From positions 1 to 64,000 of the forward strand of contig JALXDL010000047.1 of NCBI GenBank assembly GCA_026990385.1: DNA of 64,000 nt. The letters run 5' to 3'. How positions within the stretch are numbered: the stretch's first letter is position 1; each line of letters starts with the position of its first letter. Source of the stretch: DRKI01 sp011051875 (lineage in GTDB: Bacteria; Desulfobacterota; Desulfobulbia; Desulfobulbales; Desulfobulbaceae). The position numbers and the translations under genes are program-made. The notes beneath the pieces were generated by a model. The model did not search any database. It had not been told where the DNA came from and saw nothing but the letters and a program-made list of their open reading frames with translations. This document shows, piece after piece, positions 1-8,332 of this stretch.

Positions 1-655
1 TCTCCACCCGGCCCACCACCTTGGCCAGTCCCTTGGGGCGTTTCCCGGTGGCGGCCTTCTTTGCCGCCGGCTCCTCGGCCGGCTCCTCCGCCGGCTCCGG
101 TTCCGGTGCCGCCTGCTCCGCTTCCGGACCCGCGACCTCGGCGGCAGGCGGGGCAGCGGCCTCTTCTCCGGCAGCGACCTCCTCTCCGGCGGCTGTCTCT
201 TCTCCGGCGACCGTCTCCTCCCGGGACGGACGCTGCATCTCCCCGGCAGCAGCACCCTGCTCCGCGCTCACATCCCGGCTCCCGGCGGCACCGCCCTCAT
301 CGGCAACAGTCTCCGCGCCTGCGGCCCTTTCCCGTTCCTGGACCTCTGCCTCCTCGACAGCCAGCGCCGCCTCACGCCTGGCCGCTTCCTCCTTCTGGGC
401 CTTGGAACGACGGCGGACCACGGTGGTCGGCCTGCGGCGAACCACGGTGGAACGCTTTTTCACGTCAATGCGTTTTGACGACACCTCGGTCACTGCCTCG
501 TGCAGCACCTTGCGCCGAATATCCGCCGCCATGTCGTCATCGACGGTCGAGCTGTGACTCTTGATGGGGTATCCCATCGCTATCAGCTTGTCAGCCAGCT
601 CCTTGCTCTTGACACCGGCTTCCTTTGCCAGCTCATATATACGGACCCTGCTCAT
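1..655 (-). CDS. infB: Translation initiation factor IF-2, N-terminal part (cut by window edge)
   Basis: IF-2 is the GTPase that brings fMet-tRNA to the ribosome. Only about 218 N-terminal residues are in the window; the G domain lies beyond position 1. The start MSRVRIYELAKEAGVKSKEL is the conserved IF2_N helical module, followed by an arginine/lysine-rich stretch (VVRRRPTTVVRRR) and a low-complexity Ala/Glu/Pro linker, typical of long GC-rich IF-2 proteins. The ATG at 655 is preceded by a GGAG-type ribosome site. It is last in the nusA-ylxR-infB order found in most bacteria. No GTPase motif can be checked here, so the call rests on the N-terminal module and synteny. Confidence 0.95.
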   Translation of the reverse strand, partial: MSRVRIYELAKEAGVKSKELADKLIAMGYPIKSHSSTVDDDMAADIRRKVLHEAVTEVSSKRIDVKKRSTVVRRRPTTVVRRRSKAQKEEAARREAALAVEEAEVQERERAAGAETVADEGGAAGSRDVSAEQGAAAGEMQRPSREETVAGEETAAGEEVAAGEEAAAPPAAEVAGPEAEQAAPEPEPAEEPAEEPAAKKAATGKRPKGLAKVVGRVE

Positions 656-680
656 CAAATACTCCTGTCCTCGTTACTCG

Positions 681-902
681 TCAGGCCTGTAGGCGAAACG
701 CCAACTTCTGTAGCTTTCTGTTTCTCATAAACCGCTGCCGGCATGTCTCATCCGCACAACAGTAGGCGCCGCGGCCGTCCATGGTCTGCTCCGGATCCTC
801 GATCACCCTGCCCTGCCTCAGAACCAGGCGGATCAGCTCCTGTTTCGGCGCTTTGCGACCGCACCCCCGGCATGTCCTGATCGGTACATGTCCCCGCCGC
901 AT
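681..902 (-). CDS. ylxR: YlxR/DUF448 family RNA-binding protein
   Basis: A 73-residue protein between nusA and infB, the classic position of ylxR. It has the family's CRGCG near the N-terminus and the GRGAYCC signature (residues about 43-49) followed by a further Cys. YlxR proteins bind nucleic acid and in some bacteria act as regulators or RNase P partners; the role here is not shown by the sequence. The ATG overlaps the nusA stop by one base (TGATG), implying translational coupling. Confidence 0.9.
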   Translation of the reverse strand: MRRGHVPIRTCRGCGRKAPKQELIRLVLRQGRVIEDPEQTMDGRGAYCCADETCRQRFMRNRKLQKLAFRLQA

Positions 903-2392
903 CAGGCCCCGTCGTCTCCTGCCCCGCTCTCCCGGTCATCCTCATCGGGGGCACCGGCAGACTCTCCGGCATCGGCCGCCGTTTCCTGCCCGGCCGATTC
1001 ATCGCCGCCGGGCCCGGTCATCTCCGCAGACTCCCCGGTTCCGGCCCCGTTGATCTCCGGGGACTCCCCGCTCCCGGCCTCGATCTCTGCGGCCCCGCCT
1101 TGCTCGTCCTGCCCGTCAGGCGGTGCAAAGAGGGCCTCGGCCTCGCTCATGGGCACCTCCACGGTGGCGGCGAGTTCCTTCATGGTCTCCGCCTGCTCGG
1201 GCTCGATGCGACCGATTTCCGCCAGCTTCCCGGCCTCGGCCTGGGCCAGGGCAGCGGCCGAGGTGATGCCGGCGGCAAAGAAACGGTCGGCCAGGTTCTC
1301 GTCCATGCCTTCCACGGCAAGCAGGCTCTGGTATCCCCTGTCCTCCAGGTTGGCATAACGCGACTCGCTCTTGACATCGATCCGCCAGCCCAGCAGCCGC
1401 GAGGCCAGGCGGACATTCTGTCCCTGGCGGCCGATGGCCAGTGAGAGCTGGTCATCGGGAACCACCACCAGCAGTGACTTGTTCTCTTCGTCAACAATGA
1501 CCATGGAGACATCGGCCGGGGCCAGGGCGTTGTAGACATACTTGGCCGGATCCGGGCTCCAGGGCACGATATCGATCCGCTCGCCCTGCAGCTCCTGGAC
1601 CACGTTCTGGACCCGCGACCCCTTCAGGCCGACGCAGGCGCCCACCGGATCGACATCCGACTCGATGGAGACCACGGCGATCTTGGCCCGGAAACCGGGC
1701 TCCCGGCTGGCACCCTTGATCTGGACGATGCCCTCGGCGATCTCCGGCACCTCCATCTCGAACAGTTTGATCAGAAACTCGTTGCTGGTCCGGTCGAGAA
1801 TGAGCTGGGCGTCACGCGTATCCTGGCGCACCTCCTTGAGGTAGGCCCGGATGCGGTCGCCCTGCTTGAAGGAGCGCTTGGGGATCTGTCCTTCGCGCGG
1901 CAGCACCGCATCGGTCCGGCCCAGGTTGACGATCATGTTGCCGCGCTCGAAGCGCTGGACAATGCCGTTGACAATGGTGCCCTCGCGGTCCCGGAACAGG
2001 TCATAGATCACTTCGCGTTCCGCGTCCCGCATACGGTGGATGATAACCTGCTTGGCCGACTGGGCGGCGATGCGGCCAAGATCGGCGATATTGTCCAACT
2101 TCTCGCCGAGATCGTCCTCCAGCTCCACCTCCGGGTCCAGTTGCCTGGCCTCTTCCAGGGAGATCTCGGTCTCCTCGTCAAAGACCTCCTCCACCACAGT
2201 CCGGTACTGGAAGACCTCGATTTCACCCAGCTCCTCGTTGAACTGCACCTCGATGTCACGGCGGCTGCCATACTTTTTCCTGACCGCCGAGCGGACAGCC
2301 TCCTCGATGGCGTCTATGAGCAGGGACCGGTCAATGCCCTTATCCCGGCAGATCTGATCGAGAATCCGTTTTAAATTTTCCGTACCTGTCAT
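902..2392 (-). CDS. nusA: Transcription termination/antitermination factor NusA
   Basis: NusA binds RNA polymerase and nascent RNA to control pausing, termination and antitermination. The 496-residue protein shows the N-terminal RNAP-binding domain (about 1-135), an S1 domain (about 136-200, with IVNGIVQRFERGNMIVNLG), KH1 (about 230-300, with VDPVGACVGLKGSRVQ) and KH2 (with LAIGRQGQNVRLASRLLGW). A helix-hairpin-helix-like region (about 370-425) follows, then an acidic Glu/Gly-rich tail of about 65 residues that the short NusA proteins of firmicutes lack. It sits between rimP and ylxR, as in most bacterial genomes. Confidence 0.97.
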   Translation of the reverse strand: MTGTENLKRILDQICRDKGIDRSLLIDAIEEAVRSAVRKKYGSRRDIEVQFNEELGEIEVFQYRTVVEEVFDEETEISLEEARQLDPEVELEDDLGEKLDNIADLGRIAAQSAKQVIIHRMRDAEREVIYDLFRDREGTIVNGIVQRFERGNMIVNLGRTDAVLPREGQIPKRSFKQGDRIRAYLKEVRQDTRDAQLILDRTSNEFLIKLFEMEVPEIAEGIVQIKGASREPGFRAKIAVVSIESDVDPVGACVGLKGSRVQNVVQELQGERIDIVPWSPDPAKYVYNALAPADVSMVIVDEENKSLLVVVPDDQLSLAIGRQGQNVRLASRLLGWRIDVKSESRYANLEDRGYQSLLAVEGMDENLADRFFAAGITSAAALAQAEAGKLAEIGRIEPEQAETMKELAATVEVPMSEAEALFAPPDGQDEQGGAAEIEAGSGESPEINGAGTGESAEMTGPGGDESAGQETAADAGESAGAPDEDDRESGAGDDGA

Positions 2393-2466
2393 TCTCTATA
2401 CTCCAGCTCCGGCCGCCGCGGCGCATGCCCGGCAGCCCGGCTCATCTTGCGGCCCGCGGCTTCCCC

Positions 2467-2928
2467 CTACAGGGCAAGGCGGGCCCTGGCAATCCCATTC
2501 AGTGCAAACCGCTGTTCCCGACCATCCACCAGGAGCAGCACAGTCTCATTTTCGACACCGGCAAGCGTGCCGACAAAGACCCTCTGCTCACCCTGCGGTT
2601 CCTTCAGCTTGATCCTGGCCTTGCGGCCGCTGAAACGCTCAAAATCCTCCCTTCTCCTGAGCGGCCGTTCCAGGCCGGGCGAAGAGACCTCGAGGTGATA
2701 GCTGTGCTCGATGAGGTCCTCCACTTCCAGGTAGGCGCTGATCTCGCGGCTCACGTCGGCGCAATCGTCAATGGTGACCCCGCCCTCCTTGTCAATGAAG
2801 AGCCGCAGCACCCAGCCATGGGCCTCGGGCCGGAACTGGATCTCGACGAGCTCAAGTCCCCGTTCGGCGAGCACAGGCTCGGCGAACTCCTGTATCGTGC
2901 TGATAATCCTCTCTGTTCCCGAACTCAC
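2467..2928 (-). CDS. rimP: Ribosome maturation factor RimP
   Basis: RimP helps 30S subunit assembly. The 153-residue reading shows the family core: ELVEIQF near the start, LRLFIDKEGGVTIDDCADVS (residues about 40-60), the strongly conserved EVSSPGLERPL, then the C-terminal Sm-like barrel. The reading frame stays open far upstream through the tRNA-Gly gene, so the start must be internal. I chose the GTG at 2928 because it gives the usual family length and lies just before the conserved block; an AGGGGA lies about 13 bases upstream, so the exact start is moderately sure. nusA follows. Confidence 0.9.
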   Translation of the reverse strand: MSSGTERIISTIQEFAEPVLAERGLELVEIQFRPEAHGWVLRLFIDKEGGVTIDDCADVSREISAYLEVEDLIEHSYHLEVSSPGLERPLRRREDFERFSGRKARIKLKEPQGEQRVFVGTLAGVENETVLLLVDGREQRFALNGIARARLAL

Positions 2929-3026
2929 GACCTGCGTGGTTTCCCCTGTAAGATCCTGTTGTGCCTGGCCCCTCACACCGTGCCAGACCTGATTCCTGTC
3001 CGCTGTCTTTCCGATGATAAAAGGCA

Positions 3027-3052
3027 ATAAAAAAAGCGGGCAAAGCCCACTT
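3027..3052 (-). terminator. Rho-independent terminator between tRNA-Gly and rimP
   Basis: Read on the minus strand, a 7-bp stem (AGTGGGC / GCCCGCT, one G-T pair) with a TTT loop is followed directly by seven T residues. It sits downstream of tRNA-Gly and upstream of rimP, so it probably ends the tRNA transcript, or partly attenuates read-through into rimP-nusA. Confidence 0.7.
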
Positions 3053-3140
3053 TTCCGTACACCGGTCATCCCGATGTATGATCCGCAACCCCGATCGGTC
3101 GCCAGCCGGCGGACCGGGACATGCGTTGCGTCCTGACGCG

Positions 3141-3216
3141 TGGAGCGGGCAACGGGGCTCGAACCCGCGACCCCAAGCTTGGGAAGCTTGTGCTCTGCCA
3201 ACTGAGCTACACCCGC
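3141..3216 (-). tRNA. tRNA-Gly (anticodon CCC)
   Basis: A full cloverleaf of 76 nt including an encoded CCA end. It has acceptor arms GCGGGTG/TGCCCGC (two wobble pairs), a D arm GCTC/GAGC, an anticodon stem CAAGC/GCTTG around the loop TTCCCAA (anticodon CCC, reading GGG), and a T arm containing GTTCGAG. It lies immediately upstream of the rimP operon on the same strand. Confidence 0.95.
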
Positions 3217-3485
3217 CCGCCATTTCCTACCAACCGAAAATCGTCCGGGACGAAGCGCTCTGTCCGCGATGATTTTCATCAAACGGTGTGGCCATGACCA
3301 GGTCCAAACCCGGCCACTTTAGTTAGAGAAAGTAAAGATAATGGGAAAAAGTTAATTTGTCAAGCAACAACAAACCGATGGCCGGTCGGCCACCGGGGCC
3401 CCTGCCCGGCCCGGCTGCGGGCCGTTTACGGGTAGCCGGCCGGGGCGGCCGGAAAAAAAAGAACCGCCTCGGGACGGCACCGGCC

Positions 3486-4007
3486 TCAGCCGGCCCCGAC
3501 CTTTGCCATGGCCTTTTCCAGGGCACGGCAGGCGGCCCGGCTGAAACAGACCAGGAGCACCTTTTCCGGCAGGGAGTGGGTGGCGAGGAAGGAGTGGATC
3601 GCCTCCAGGGCGACGAAGGCAGCCAGGTCGGGGGGAAAACCATAGGCGCCGGTGCTGATGGCGGGAAAGGCGATGGTCCTGAGACCATGTTCCGCCGCCA
3701 GGGCGAGGCTGTTCCGGTAGCAGGCGGCAAGCAGCTGCTCCTCGTTGCGGCGGCCGCCGTGCCAGACAGGTCCCACGGTATGGATTACATAACGGGCCGG
3801 AAGGTTGTGACCGCCGGTTATCCTGGCCTCGCCGGCGGGACAGCCGCCGAGACGGCGGCACTCTTCCGCAAGGCCCGGACCGGCCGCCCGGTGGATGGCG
3901 CCGTCCACCCCGCCGCCCCCCATGAGGGAGCTGTTGGCCGCATTGACAATGGCATCAACGGCCAGGGTGGTGATATCCCCTTCCCGGATCTCGATTCTCT
4001 CTGCCAT
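3486..4007 (-). CDS. Macrodomain protein, O-acetyl-ADP-ribose deacetylase-like
   Basis: A 173-residue single macrodomain. These proteins bind ADP-ribose and often remove acetyl or ADP-ribose groups. Visible signatures are the GDIT start of the fold (residues about 10-13), the DAIVNAANSSLMGGGGVDGAIH segment with the catalytic Asn/Asp pair, a hydrophobic YVIHTVGP strand and the AFPAISTGAYGFP loop that grips the diphosphate. This pattern matches the YmdB/MacroD type. It stands alone on the minus strand, divergent from the antiporter, and the ATG at 4007 has AGGA upstream. Confidence 0.9.
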   Translation of the reverse strand: MAERIEIREGDITTLAVDAIVNAANSSLMGGGGVDGAIHRAAGPGLAEECRRLGGCPAGEARITGGHNLPARYVIHTVGPVWHGGRRNEEQLLAACYRNSLALAAEHGLRTIAFPAISTGAYGFPPDLAAFVALEAIHSFLATHSLPEKVLLVCFSRAACRALEKAMAKVGAG

Positions 4008-4226
4008 GATCCTCCTTCACCACACTTGTGTGCTTTTGCTCTCCTCTACCACCACCTGCGGGGAGCGGCAATGAAAAAAAATGAAGAATAAAGTGGAAAA
4101 TCAAAATGTTGCATGGAGGCAAAAAAACTGTTGTCCAGGGTCGGCGCAAGGCGGTATCATTGGCCGGCATCCTTGCCCTGTTGCGGCTCATTCCACCCCC
4201 GCCCCCTCCTGATTGAGGAGTTCACC

Positions 4227-6041
4227 ATGCAGACAGACACCGCCTTTGCCATCGCCCTGGTGGTCCTTGCCGGGACCTGCTGCCAGTGGTTTGCCTGGCG
4301 GGTCAAGCTGCCGGCGATCCTCTTTCTCCTGCTGGCCGGTATCCTTGCCGGTCCGGTGACCGGATGGCTCGATCCGGACCGGTTGTTCGGCAACCTGCTC
4401 TTTCCCTTCATCTCGCTCTCGGTGGCTCTCATCCTGTTTGAAGGCAGCCTCTCCCTGCGCTTCCACCAGATCGCCGGCCTGCGCCGGGTGGTGCGCAACC
4501 TGGTTTCCCTGGGGGTAGTGGTGACCTGGCTCATCACCACCCTGGCCACCCGCTGGGCACTGGATTTTCCCTGGGAGCTCTCGTTTCTCTTCGGCGCGAT
4601 CACCGTGGTCACCGGCCCCACGGTCATCGTTCCCCTCCTGAGGACCGTGCGGCCCACGGCGGCGGTCGCCAACGTGCTCAGGTGGGAAGGTATTGTTATC
4701 GACCCGGTGGGCGCCACCCTCGCCGTCCTGGTCTACGAGTTCATCCTGGCCGGCAGCGGCGGTGCGGCCCTGGGCTCCACCGTGACCGCCTTTGCCAGGA
4801 TAGTCGCTGTCGGCCTCTGTATCGGCATCGGTGCGGGCTACCTGTACGGCGTTGTTCTGCGCCGCCACTGGCTTCCCGAGTATCTCCACAACGTGGCCAC
4901 CCTGGCCCTGGTCATCACCGTGTTCACGCTCTGCAACCACCTGCACCACGAGTCGGGCCTGCTGGCGGTCACGGTCCTTGGCATGTGGCTTGCCAACATG
5001 AAGGACGTGCACGTGGAGGAGATCCTCGACTTCAAGGAATCCCTGAGTGTACTCCTGATCTCGGTCCTGTTCATCGTCCTGGCCTCCCGCATCGATTTTG
5101 CCGATTTCGCCCGCCTCGGCTGGCCCGCGGTCTCGGTCTTCCTGGCCATCCAGTTCCTTGCCCGGCCCCTGGGTGTCATGCTTTCGGCCCTGGGCTCCAG
5201 GCTGAGCTGGCCCGAACGGCACCTCCTGTCCTGGATCGCGCCCCGCGGAATCGTGGCCGCCGCCATCTCGGCCCTCTTCGCCCTGCGCCTGGAACAAGCC
5301 GGCTATGCCCAGGCCCCGCTCCTGGTGCCGCTGACGTTCATGGTCATCATCGCGACAGTGCTTCTCCAGAGTTCCACCGCCGGCTTCATCGCCCGCCGCC
5401 TCGGTGTTGCCGAGCACGATCCCAGGGGCGTCCTGGTCATCGGCGCCAACCACGTGGCCATTGCCCTGGCCCGCAGCCTGCTCGAGGCCGGTTTCCGGCC
5501 CCTGCTCATCGACACCAGTCTCAACCGGATACAGAAAGCTGAACAAAGCGGCCTGCAGACCTTTTTCGGCAACCCGGTATCCGAACAGGCCGACCGGCAG
5601 CTCGACCTGGTGGGCATGGGCAGGATGCTGGCCCTCTCGGCGCACGGGTCCCTCAATACCCTTGCCTGCATGCACTACCGGATGGAGTTCGGCGCCCCCC
5701 GGGTCTATACCCTGCTGACGGCCGATGAACAGGAACTCTCCGACCAGCGCCGCGCCGCGCCCCACCTGGCGGGCAACATCCTGTTCGGCAGGGAGATCAC
5801 CTTCTCGCACCTCTCCGCCCTCATGGCCCGGGGCTGGCGCCCCCGGATCACCGGACTGACCGAAGAACTCAACTACGCAGACTACCGCAGGCGGCACAAA
5901 GAGATGATACCCCTCTTCGCGGTGTCGGCCAGGGGCAGGCTGCACATCTTCACGGCAGAGGAACAGCCCGAGCCGCGGCCCGGCTGGTCCGTGATCTCGC
6001 TGGTGCCCGGTGATGCCGATTCCTCACAGGACAGCGACTGA
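4227..6041 (+). CDS. Cation:proton antiporter (CPA family) with C-terminal nucleotide-binding-like domain
   Basis: A 604-residue membrane protein. Residues about 1-395 form a dozen hydrophobic segments of the Na+/H+ exchanger fold, including GPVTGW, FEGSLSLRF and the TVVTGPTVIVPLLR region. The remainder reads as a TrkA-N/RCK-like domain (PRGVLVIGANHVAIALARSL). Its glycine motif is GANHVA rather than GxGxxG, so nucleotide binding may be altered. It probably exchanges Na+ or K+ for protons across the inner membrane; ion choice cannot be read. I chose the ATG at 4227, preceded by GAGGAG at 4215-4220, over an upstream ATG at 4113 because the hydrophobic domain starts just after it. Confidence 0.87.
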   Translation: MQTDTAFAIALVVLAGTCCQWFAWRVKLPAILFLLLAGILAGPVTGWLDPDRLFGNLLFPFISLSVALILFEGSLSLRFHQIAGLRRVVRNLVSLGVVVTWLITTLATRWALDFPWELSFLFGAITVVTGPTVIVPLLRTVRPTAAVANVLRWEGIVIDPVGATLAVLVYEFILAGSGGAALGSTVTAFARIVAVGLCIGIGAGYLYGVVLRRHWLPEYLHNVATLALVITVFTLCNHLHHESGLLAVTVLGMWLANMKDVHVEEILDFKESLSVLLISVLFIVLASRIDFADFARLGWPAVSVFLAIQFLARPLGVMLSALGSRLSWPERHLLSWIAPRGIVAAAISALFALRLEQAGYAQAPLLVPLTFMVIIATVLLQSSTAGFIARRLGVAEHDPRGVLVIGANHVAIALARSLLEAGFRPLLIDTSLNRIQKAEQSGLQTFFGNPVSEQADRQLDLVGMGRMLALSAHGSLNTLACMHYRMEFGAPRVYTLLTADEQELSDQRRAAPHLAGNILFGREITFSHLSALMARGWRPRITGLTEELNYADYRRRHKEMIPLFAVSARGRLHIFTAEEQPEPRPGWSVISLVPGDADSSQDSD

Positions 6042-6086
6042 AAAGAGATACCGCCCGCAGGCCGCTTTTCCCGGGACCGGCGGGCA

Positions 6087-7001
6087 ATGGCAGGCAATGG
6101 TGACCAGATGCAACAGACACACTCTCTACTCATACTCCTGGCCGCAGGCTACCTGCTCCGAAGGCTGCCGGTCTTTCCGGCGGACACCGACCGCAGCCTC
6201 AACCTCTACGTCATCTACATCGCCCTGCCGGCCCTGATCCTGCGCCTGGTGCCGGGGCTCAGCTTTTCCAGGACCATGCTCACGCCGGTGCTCATGCCGT
6301 GGCTGGTGGTGCTCTGCTCTTCCCTCCTGACCCTGCTCCTCTGCCGCCTGCTGCACTGGTCACGGGAGACCACCGGCGCCCTGCTGCTGGTGGTGCCGCT
6401 GGGCAACACCTCGTTTCTCGGCATCCCCATGGTGGAACAGTTCTTCGGGCACAGCGCCGTCTCCTGGGCCATTCTCTACGACCAGTTCGGTTCCTTCCTG
6501 GCACTCTCCACGTACGGGACCCTGATCCTGGCCATTTACGGCGGCTCCAGCATCACCCTGGCCGGGGTTCTGCGCAGGGTGCTCCTGTTTCCGCCCTTCA
6601 TCGCCCTGCTCGCCGCCACCCTCCTGCCGGTGCAGGAGATTCTCCAGCCCCTGGACAAGGTCCTGGCCCTGGCCGCCGGCTCCCTGGTGCCGGTGGTCCT
6701 GGTGGCCATCGGCTTCCAGATGCGATTGCTCCTGCCGTCCGCGGACCTCCTGCCCTTTGCTGCCGGGCTCCTGATCCGGCTGCTGGTGATACCGCTCCTG
6801 TTCCTGTTCCTGTGCCGAACCCTTGACCTGCAGGGCACGGCGGTCCGGGTCTCGCTGTTCGAGACCGCCATGCCGCCCATGGTCACGGCCAGCGCCCTGG
6901 CCTCCATCGCCGGGCTCAACCCCCGGCTCACATCGGCCATGGTCGGCTTCGGCATCCTGTTTTCCTTTTTCACCCTGCCCCTGATCTACCGGCTCATATG
7001 A
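6087..7001 (+). CDS. AEC family (auxin efflux carrier-type) transporter
   Basis: A 304-residue protein made of ten or so hydrophobic helices with the AEC pattern: LILLAAGYLLRRLPVFPADT at the start, NLYVIYIALPALIL in helix 2, PLGNTSFLGIPMVEQFFG in the middle and FETAMPPMVTASALA near the end. Members export organic acids or related anions; the substrate is unknown here. The gene follows the antiporter by 45 bases and may be co-transcribed. An in-frame ATG at 6108 is an equally possible start, since neither has a strong ribosome site. Confidence 0.85.
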   Translation: MAGNGDQMQQTHSLLILLAAGYLLRRLPVFPADTDRSLNLYVIYIALPALILRLVPGLSFSRTMLTPVLMPWLVVLCSSLLTLLLCRLLHWSRETTGALLLVVPLGNTSFLGIPMVEQFFGHSAVSWAILYDQFGSFLALSTYGTLILAIYGGSSITLAGVLRRVLLFPPFIALLAATLLPVQEILQPLDKVLALAAGSLVPVVLVAIGFQMRLLLPSADLLPFAAGLLIRLLVIPLLFLFLCRTLDLQGTAVRVSLFETAMPPMVTASALASIAGLNPRLTSAMVGFGILFSFFTLPLIYRLI

Positions 7002-7137
7002 TCCGGCACCGCCGCAGGGCCCGACACCTCGCCTTTTTTGTTCAACAGTTATGGCACAAGCGGCAGAACAGGGGAAGGCAACCAGGCTTGTCAAGCTGCC
7101 CAGAACGGATACATCCTGGTACAAAAAACTTCGGCTT

Positions 7138-7193
7138 TTCGGCGTTTCGAGTGGATTTGGTATACTTAGACCAAATCCACTCGAAACGTCGAA
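7138..7193. repeat. Long inverted repeat just upstream of the dead integrase
   Basis: Two 24-base arms (7138-7161 and 7170-7193) with one mismatch, 19 of them perfectly matched without a break, surround the 8-base loop ATACTTAG. There is no T-run, so it is not a standard terminator. It lies 12 bases before the first readable codon of the integrase remnant, so it may be a recombination site, a mobile-element end or a cruciform. Confidence 0.8.
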
Positions 7194-7205
7194 GACCCTC
7201 CTAGA

Positions 7206-8033
7206 TTGGGGCCGGGCACGTTGGAACGCTTTCTCTCCAGCCTCGTTGATGAAAGCAAGGTTTCGGCCTCTACCCGGCGCCAGGCACTCATTGCATGGAT
7301 ATTTCTCAACCGTCGTGTCTTGTTTGTCCCCCCTGACAACGCGATAGCCCCGATCAGGTCAAAAGAGGCCGGTCCGTCCGTTCTCCTGTCCTGTGACGAG
7401 GAGCAGCGGCTGTTCCTGCGCCTGGGCTGGACGCACCTGCTCATGGCAAAGCTGCTTCATGGTTCCGGCCTGCGGTAGATGGAGTACACCCGCCTCCGGA
7501 TCCAGGATGTGGAGTTTGATCAGGGAAAGTGTAGTCATGGGGAGGGATGGACGGTAAGGACAGGGTTACCGCGCTGCCTCCCGATATCGTCGACTAGTTG
7601 CAGCCCCACATTGTCAGGGTGACGGGCCCAGCATCATCAGGACCTGGAAGAAGGGGCTGGCGAGGTCTACCTGCCTGCGCCCCTGGCACGATAATAGCCG
7701 GATGCGGCCGGGGAGACCGGCTGGCAGTAGTTTTTCCGGCAGAGAAACGGTCTGTTGACCCACGATCCGGTGTTGAACGGCCTCACCACGCTCTGGAACC
7801 AGGCCTGCAGCAGGCGGTCAAGAGGCCGTCCCGGCGCATGGAGATCACCAGGAAGGTGGGGTACCATACCCTGCGGCACAGCTTTACCACCCATATACTG
7901 AAAAAAGGAGTCAATATTCGGAGGTTACAGGAATCTCCCTGGCCATACCGATGTCAGGACAACTGAGATCTGCACCAATGTCATGAAAAAAGATCCCGAT
8001 TCCCTGGCCCACCTGCTCGATGATGTTGTCTCC
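7206..8033 (+). pseudogene. Decayed integron-type tyrosine recombinase (IntI-like)
   Basis: The remnant must be read in three frames. Frame 1 (7206-7478) gives STRRQALIAWIFLNR and LMAKLLHGSGLR, then a TAG stop, then MEYTRLRIQDVEFDQGK. Frame 2 gives DGKDRVTALP, another stop, VDPRSGVERPHHALEPGLQQ, and the box-II HTLRHSFTTHIL. Frame 3 (about 7935-8033) gives GHTDVRTTEICTNV, where the nucleophilic Tyr of the family (usually IYTHV) is Cys. The VERPHH...LQQAVKR segment resembles the extra helix seen in integron integrases rather than XerC/D. With two stops, at least two frameshifts and a lost catalytic Tyr, the gene is dead. I see no attC sites or cassette array nearby, and 8034-8332 holds nothing I recognise. 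Confidence 0.85.
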
Positions 8034-8332
8034 CAGCCATGTCGCCACGCAGCAACTGTTTACTTGCGGGAAGCTACCATCTATTTTCCTGTATTTCAAG
8101 CATGTTATGTCGATACCGCCTGAATCCGTTGTAGCGCAACGACTTTTTTTATTCAGCAATGTCGCCGGGTGGCAACTTTCGGGACTCCCAGGAACAGGCG
8201 ACATGGCGCCCACACGATGACCGCTGGCCAGAAAACCGAAAGCGGCGGCCAGGATGAACCATCTGGCTCCAAGATACGCCCCTTCGCTGTAATTGGTCAT
8301 GGGCACTGCATCTTTGGCTCACATGGTGTATC

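Noticed and set aside
21..564. Long plus-strand open frames over the left edge
   Set aside because: They are antisense to infB, have low-complexity Ala/Ser/Pro composition and no domain; a GC-rich artefact.
3078..3282. Extension of rimP upstream through 3282
   Set aside because: The open frame passes through the tRNA-Gly gene and a terminator; the family length fits a start at 2928.
8034..8332. attC-like cassette sites after the integrase relic
   Set aside because: No core-site pairs with the expected spacing were seen, and no small cassette genes follow.
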